Assembly (NCBI GenBank): GCA_017311185.1
Contig: JAESUZ010002395.1
Span: 930,001-994,000 of the forward strand
Direction: 5' to 3'
DNA length: 64,000 nt
From: Proteles cristata cristata
Lineage: Eukaryota; Chordata; Mammalia; Carnivora; Hyaenidae
Shown: piece by piece, positions 59,889 through 64,000 of the stretch
Position numbering within the stretch: position 1 is the stretch's first letter
How the letters are laid out: every line of letters starts with the position of its first letter
The notes under the pieces: generated by a model
Databases searched by the model: none
The model's input: only the letters and a program-made list of their open reading frames with translations
Told to the model about the DNA's origin: nothing
Program-made: the position numbers and the translations under genes

Positions 59889-60867
59889 AAATAAAAAACA
59901 TTTAAAAAAATTTTTACAAAGCTCTTTTTTTGGAGAAGATCAAAGTTTGATGGTTTTGTGTTTCTGTTACCATAGTATCACAACCCGATTTTTTTAAATG
60001 AACTGTTTTTTTACTGCGGTTATACATCCCAACAGGATGCTGTATGTGCCTTGATATGAAAGGCATAGTACAGTAACACCTTGGTTCGTGAGTATAATTC
60101 ATTATGGAAACATGCTTGTAATCCAAAGCACTTGTATATCAAAGCCAATTTCAATAACGATGGGCTCAGTTGTGATCATGTGACGTCTGTTGCAAGACCT
60201 CATTTGTTTACCAAGTTAAAATTTATTAGAAATGTTTGCTCATTGGGGCTCCTGGGTGGCTCAGCCGATTAAGCATCCAACTTCGGCTCAGGTCATGATC
60301 TCATGGTTCATGACTTCCAGCCCTATGTCGGGCTCTGTGCTGACAGCTCAGAGCCTGGAGGCTGCTTCAGATTCTGTGTCTCCCTCTCTCTCTGCCCCTC
60401 CCCCACTGGCGCTTTGTCTCTCTCTCTCTCTCTCTCTCTCTCTAAAATAAATAAACATTTAAAAATTAAAAAAAAAAATGTTTGCTCATCTTGCAGAACA
60501 CTCATAGAACAAGTTACAACCCAAGGTTTTACTGTATTTTATATGTTGCTCTGAACAATGTTAATTATAAATTGATGACATTTACAAATGCCGCTAAGGT
60601 GGTTTGTGACCTGTCCTCATGATAGTCTGCAGCAGTAAGCTGTGGGCAGACAGTACTGCACGTGTGGGTCCTGGACCATCTACTGAGCTCAGCTGTCTTT
60701 GTGTATCTGTAGCAGTATCCATGATCACACTGACTCGCACTGCTTTCTGAAGATGCTACAGGGAAACCTAAAGGAGACATTATTTGCCTGGCCTGACAAA
60801 AAATCCAACGAGATGGTCAAGAAGTCGGAAAGAATCTTGAGAGAAAATCAGTGTGCCTACATCAACG
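54815..60867 (+). CDS. CDO1: CDO1, cysteine dioxygenase type 1 (5' part, coding exons 1-3)
   Basis: Exons 54815-54984, 58339-58416 and 60713-60867 join in frame for residues 1-134; the mammalian enzyme has 200. Known role: a cytosolic non-haem iron cupin enzyme that oxidises L-cysteine to cysteine sulfinate, feeding taurine and sulfate production. Seen here: Tyr58 and Arg60 in QYRYTRN (Arg60 binds the substrate carboxylate). Cupin motif 1 is G80-(5)-H86-D-H88-(4)-C93-(6)-G100, with iron ligands His86 and His88 and with Cys93, which forms the Cys-Tyr cofactor. [16 protein letters not shown] follows. The third iron ligand His140 and cofactor Tyr157 are on exons right of the window. Introns are GT-AG and the phases agree. 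Nothing suggests damage. Confidence 0.96.
55599..55796 (-). mobile_element. Carnivore tRNA-Lys SINE at the CDO1 island edge
   Basis: Flanked by CTGCGGGTTTATTT copies (55585-55598 and 55798-55811). Ends CTGAGCCAGCCAGGCGCTCC. It lies about 610 bases inside CDO1 intron 1. Confidence 0.93.
56380..56610 (+). mobile_element. MIR fragment
   Basis: TATAGGCCAGGTACTCTTTA, CATGACAGCTCTGTGAGATA and TACAGCTGAGGAATCGTAAG match the MIR core. Confidence 0.75.
57450..57666 (-). mobile_element. Carnivore tRNA-Lys SINE (antisense)
   Basis: Starts AATGTTTATTTATTTTTGAG, ends CCTGAGCCACCCAGGGACCC. Complete body. Confidence 0.92.
58339..58416 (+). CDS. CDO1: CDO1 coding exon 2
   Basis: The acceptor is TTCCTTGTAG. 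The exon completes Arg57 and reads [20 protein letters not shown] then GEGHG plus AG, with donor GTAATA. Length 78 nt. Confidence 0.96.
59681..59912 (+). mobile_element. Carnivore tRNA-Lys SINE
   Basis: GGGGTGCCTGGGTGGCTCGG head. The (CT)n run at about 59853-59885 is expanded. Tail AGAAATAAAAAACATTT. Confidence 0.93.
60071..60534. mobile_element. Tigger-like DNA transposon remnant carrying a SINE
   Basis: Inverted ends CAGTAACACCTTGG and CCAAGGTTTTACTG, each next to a TA dinucleotide, as expected for the Tc1/mariner-pogo (Tigger) superfamily. Non-autonomous, no transposase frame. Interrupted by a SINE at 60245-60475. Confidence 0.75.
60245..60475 (+). mobile_element. Carnivore tRNA-Lys SINE inside a Tigger-like element
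   Basis: ATGTTTGCTCAT on both sides (about 60232-60243 and 60478-60489). Expanded (CT)n before the tail. Confidence 0.94.
60713..60867 (+). CDS. CDO1: CDO1 coding exon 3
   Basis: The acceptor is GTATCTGTAG. The exon reads [20 protein letters not shown] through ENQCAYIN plus one base, then donor GTAACC. It carries metal ligands His86 and His88 and cofactor residue Cys93. Length 155 nt. Confidence 0.96.
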
Positions 60868-61268
60868 GTAACCTTTCACACTTAGCATCTTAATTCGAGT
60901 CACTTTTTCAAAATATATGCTCGCAGATTAGCGCCCACTGACAAGGTGTTTCCTGCCAAGTCGTAGGACAGGATCGAATATGAATTTACAAAAGTAGATT
61001 GTTTTGAGAGGGGAGTGAGGCTACATTGGAAATATTAGTCTTTGTGTTAGACATGTTCTGGAAACGATCAAGAATGTGAGCTATAATCCTCGTTGGTTAT
61101 AAAATGCATACAGCATACTTAGAGTATTATCTATTCTCAAGGGAACCTTTACAAGACACATTATTTAGCAGTGATTTCTAGATCTCCTACTGAGAGTTCA
61201 CTTTTTTTCCTAAATGTGATTTCGGAGAGCAAGATGCTTTTCAGAACAGTCTGCCATTAACACCTGTA

Positions 61269-61460
61269 TTTTTTTTTAATGTTTATTTTTTTGAGAGTGA
61301 GAGCAGGAGTGGGGGAGGGGCAGAGAGACAGGGAGACACAGAATCCGAAGCAGGCTCTAGGCTCTGAGCTGTACCTGATGTGGGGCTCGAACTCACAAAC
61401 CATGAGATCATGACCTGAGCCGAAGTCGGACGTTTAACCAACTGAGCCACCCAGGCGCCC
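61269..61460 (-). mobile_element. Carnivore tRNA-Lys SINE (antisense)
   Basis: Ends CTGAGCCACCCAGGCGCCC. Flanks TTAACACCTGTATT / CTAACATCGTATTT. A short deletion lies around the body. Confidence 0.9.
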
Positions 61461-61499
61461 TAACATCGTATTTCCAAAGAGGATAGTAACTTTCCAAAT

Positions 61500-61650
61500 A
61501 GCCTGTTAATGGTTATTGGAAATCATTTTTGATTTCCATTTATAAGTGAAATTGCCAGCACATAGTAAGAATAAATAACCCGGCCAAGGTTTGAACTCAA
61601 GCCATTTGATTCCAAAGCCCATACTCTTAACTGGGATACTATTCCAATGA
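61500..61650 (+). mobile_element. MIR fragment
   Basis: CCCGGCCAAGGTTTGAACTC, then AAGCCATTTGATTCCAAAGC and CCATACTCTTAACTGGGATA, is the MIR core and 3' part. Confidence 0.75.
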
Positions 61651-61707
61651 TGTAAAGTAAAAGAGTACAGAGGTTTTTCTGGTCATGTAGCTTCTTTCTT
61701 CTTGTAT

Positions 61708-61867
61708 TTTTTTTAAGTTTATTTATTTTGAAAGAGGGAAAGAGAGAGAAACCCAAGTACTATCAGTGCAGAGCCTGACGTGGGACTCTAACTCACGAAC
61801 TGTGAAATTGTGACTTGAGCCAAAACCAAGAGTCTGTCATTTAACCAACTGAGCCACCCAGGTGCCC
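61708..61867 (-). mobile_element. Carnivore SINE (antisense, shortened)
   Basis: TTTAAGTTTATTTATTTTGA start, lacks part of the body, ends CTGAGCCACCCAGGTGCCC. Confidence 0.88.
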
Positions 61868-63467
61868 TCCTTCTTCTATCTTAAAGTCCCATTTTGGTTT
61901 TGATATTTGGCCTAAATTTGCTCATTCGTTTAAGAATGCAAGCCACTCACAAAGGTCAAATGGTATGGGAACTTTCTCCCCCATTCACAAAACACAAAGG
62001 TGTTTGTTTCTTAGGTGGCAAGAAGCTTTTATTTGAGGGTTTCTGTATGCATAAAGCACACCAGGTTTCCAAGAGCAATTTTGTTGCCTGTATCACTCAC
62101 AATGAAGCCCAAAGCCTTTCAGAATCCTTACTTTCAGCTGGAGTCACAGAGTCTATGAAACTAGATTAGATCTTAAAGAATAAGTAAGCTTTTTTTGAGG
62201 GTCTTTGGTGCAAAACCTACCAGAGCCAAGCAGGCAGGAAAAAGGCTGGGGTACTGGTGTGTGCGAGCCACACTGTCTAAGCGGGCAGCGATGGCCACCC
62301 ATTTCCAGCCACTCTGTTCTGATTTCTTTTTCCACCGAAGTGGGAAATTCCCATTTTTATGAGAAATGCTGCCAATTGGTGAAATACTAAATTGGGAGAA
62401 GCTAAATGTGCCTGTAGATGAATTTCCTGTAAGATCAAAAGCCTCAAAAGTTCAACCTTTGATTTTTACGGACGCAGGAGGAGTGCCGATGGATAGTGGT
62501 CAGTGGGAAGGATGTTTTGAGTACAGGGAAGAGCGTGAGGGCAGGGGCGGCATTGCAGAGCATGAAGACTGTTTAGGAATGGTCTTGCTGGAGGGAAGAA
62601 GGACAGCGGGCTTAGACATGAGGAGTAGGACGGTAAAGTGAGATCAGGGCCTGGGCCTCTAAGACCTGCTGAACGTAAGAGCCTGCTTCAGTCAGTAGAA
62701 TTTTGTTGGGCGTGTGTCGATGGATTCCATAGCAGTGTGCAGCACAGGGTGGAGGAAAGAGAAAATTGGGACAAGGAGACCAAATTACTTCTTGTAAAGG
62801 CAAATGGGAGACGTGCCTGGCATCCATAACTATCACCAAGAAAGGGTCAGGGTTATTGTGAAAGATAGTACACCGTGGGCATAAAGGAAAGGAAGCAGCG
62901 ACGGACGGATGGACGGACAGATGCATACTAGGATTATTAACAGTAGGTATCAGGAGCTTCCAGGACTTCCCTAAAGGATGGTGGCCAGGATTGGCGGGGT
63001 CTGTGCTTGCAGGATTGCATAGCTTGCATTGGGTAGCATGCTCACGTCCCCTTGGGGAAATGATAATTTGCATAAGGGACACTCATTACTTAAGAAGCTG
63101 GACCTTGTATTCAGAATTGTTCTTACGCCAGTGTTTTATGGGCAGTAAGCTATAGAACCAAAGAGTTTCCATCTGGGAGAATTCTGTCCCATATTTGGAA
63201 ACGAGGAGCACTGCTGGAGATCCCAGAAGTTGTGAGCTGGTGGAAGGTGGCCTTGCTATACTGTGGCCGGGAGGAGAACCTCAGTCTTCCCCTTCTAGGC
63301 TTTGCTGGTCTCTCTCGCAAGCTCATGGAGCCAGATCGTAAAGCACAGATCATAAAATAGGTGCCAAATTAGGTGCCTACATTAACTACACTAATTACAC
63401 TAAAGTCCTTCCTTCATTATTCTTCAAACTCTCTCCTAACTGTAAATTTCTTCTCAACATATTTTCA

Positions 63468-63679
63468 GGGTTTTTTTCTGACATTTATGTTTGAGAGAGA
63501 GAGAGGGACAGAGTAGGAGCGGGGGAGGAGCAGAGAGAGGGAGACACAGAATCAGAAGCAGGCTCCAGGCTCTGAGCCGTCAGTACAGAGCCCAACACAG
63601 GGCTCAAATCTCATGGACAACGAGATCATGACCTGAGCCAAAGTCAGACACTCAATTGACTGAGCCACCCAGATGCCCC
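63468..63679 (-). mobile_element. Carnivore tRNA-Lys SINE (antisense)
   Basis: Ends CTGAGCCACCCAGATGCCCC. It is next to the pyrimidine microsatellite. Confidence 0.9.
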
Positions 63680-63689
63680 CAATTACTTT

Positions 63690-63885
63690 GTCTTTTCTTT
63701 CTCCTTCCTTCCTTTCCTTCCTTTCCTTCCTTTCCTTCCTTTCCTTCCTTTCCTTCCTTTCCTTCCTTTCCTTCCTTTCCTTCCTTTCCTTCCTTTCCTT
63801 CCTTTCCTTCCTTCCTCCCTTCCTCCCTCCCTCCCTCCCTTCCTTCCTTCCTTTCTTCCTTCTTTTCTTCCTTTCTCTCCTCCAG
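63690..63885. repeat. (CCTTCCTTT)n pyrimidine microsatellite
   Basis: A 9-base unit CCTTCCTTT repeats nearly perfectly from about 63707 to 63812, followed by variant CTTC/CCTC units. The repeating Ser-Phe-Leu and Lys-Glu-Gly open frames come from the repeat and are not proteins. Confidence 0.97.
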
Positions 63886-64000
63886 GGCCGCTAGAGGTGC
63901 TTCAGTGTGCATTGGTTTATCTCTGAGCCAAGGCTCACTCAGCCGACATCCTGGAGAACCCTCATATCATTCAGCCTTTCCCTCCATTTCCTCCTCTTTC

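Larger units (their letters stand above)
58417..60712 (+). other. CDO1: CDO1 intron 2
   Basis: A 2.3-kb intron. 58417-59680 shows no repeat I recognise. After it come a SINE and a Tigger-like element that carries another SINE. Confidence 0.85.
60868..64000 (+). other. CDO1: CDO1 intron 3 (partial)
   Basis: Runs to the window edge, with three antisense SINEs, a MIR and a large pyrimidine microsatellite. 61870-63465 has no repeat I can name. CDO1 exon 4, which should begin with the rest of the Asp135 codon, is not present. Confidence 0.8.

Noticed and set aside
63652..63912. Lys-Glu-Gly repeat protein
   Set aside because: Translation of the pyrimidine microsatellite.

Overview
This is mammalian nuclear DNA, almost certainly from a cat-like carnivore (Feliformia, probably Felidae). 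The main reason is the roughly 45 copies of one tRNA-Lys-derived carnivore SINE: a head close to GGCGCCTGGGTGGCTCAGTC, a CT-rich stretch, then an AATAAA-containing A tail. Older mammalian repeats (MIR, L2, L1M, MLT1) lie between them. There are no bacterial operons, CRISPR arrays, rRNA genes or functional tRNA genes.

Three protein-coding genes are present, in the order AP3S1 (minus) - ATG12 (plus) - CDO1 (plus). As I recall the human 5q23 locus, it has the same set and relative orientation. (1) AP3S1, sigma subunit of the AP-3 adaptor: coding exons 1-3 at 33105-33173, 11403-11494 and 9399-9510. They give residues 1-91; the remaining exons lie left of the window. (2) ATG12, the ubiquitin-like autophagy modifier: complete, four coding exons at 33655-33817, 37422-37558, 44818-44880 and 45705-45764, giving 140 residues and ending in the expected Trp-Gly. 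(3) CDO1, cysteine dioxygenase: coding exons 1-3 at 54815-54984, 58339-58416 and 60713-60867, giving residues 1-134. The last exons lie right of the window.

Layout: 1-33 kb is AP3S1 introns, filled with SINEs, degenerate L1 copies, an MLT1 LTR, L2/MIR fragments and one solitary ERV-type LTR. At 32.5-33.7 kb a CpG island holds the head-to-head AP3S1/ATG12 promoter, with 481 bp between the two start codons. 33.7-46.8 kb is ATG12, with an unusually dense SINE cluster at 39.5-43.0 kb in its second intron. 46.8-54.1 kb is intergenic repeats. 54.1-55.5 kb is the CDO1 CpG-island promoter and first exon. 55.5-64 kb is CDO1 introns.

The three genes do not form one pathway. AP3S1 acts in endosome-to-lysosome sorting, ATG12 in autophagosome formation (conjugated to ATG5), and CDO1 in cytosolic cysteine catabolism. 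AP3S1 and ATG12 share a promoter region and so could be co-regulated.

I found no convincing new gene or unknown system. The most useful observations are a set of young, CpG-rich SINEs with near-perfect target duplications, several nested insertions that give relative ages, two related Tigger-like DNA transposon remnants, and two CTCF-like sites, one in ATG12 intron 1 and one in its 3' UTR. Exon boundaries are read base by base from splice sites and codon phase. Repeat boundaries are by eye, usually good to about 10 bases.
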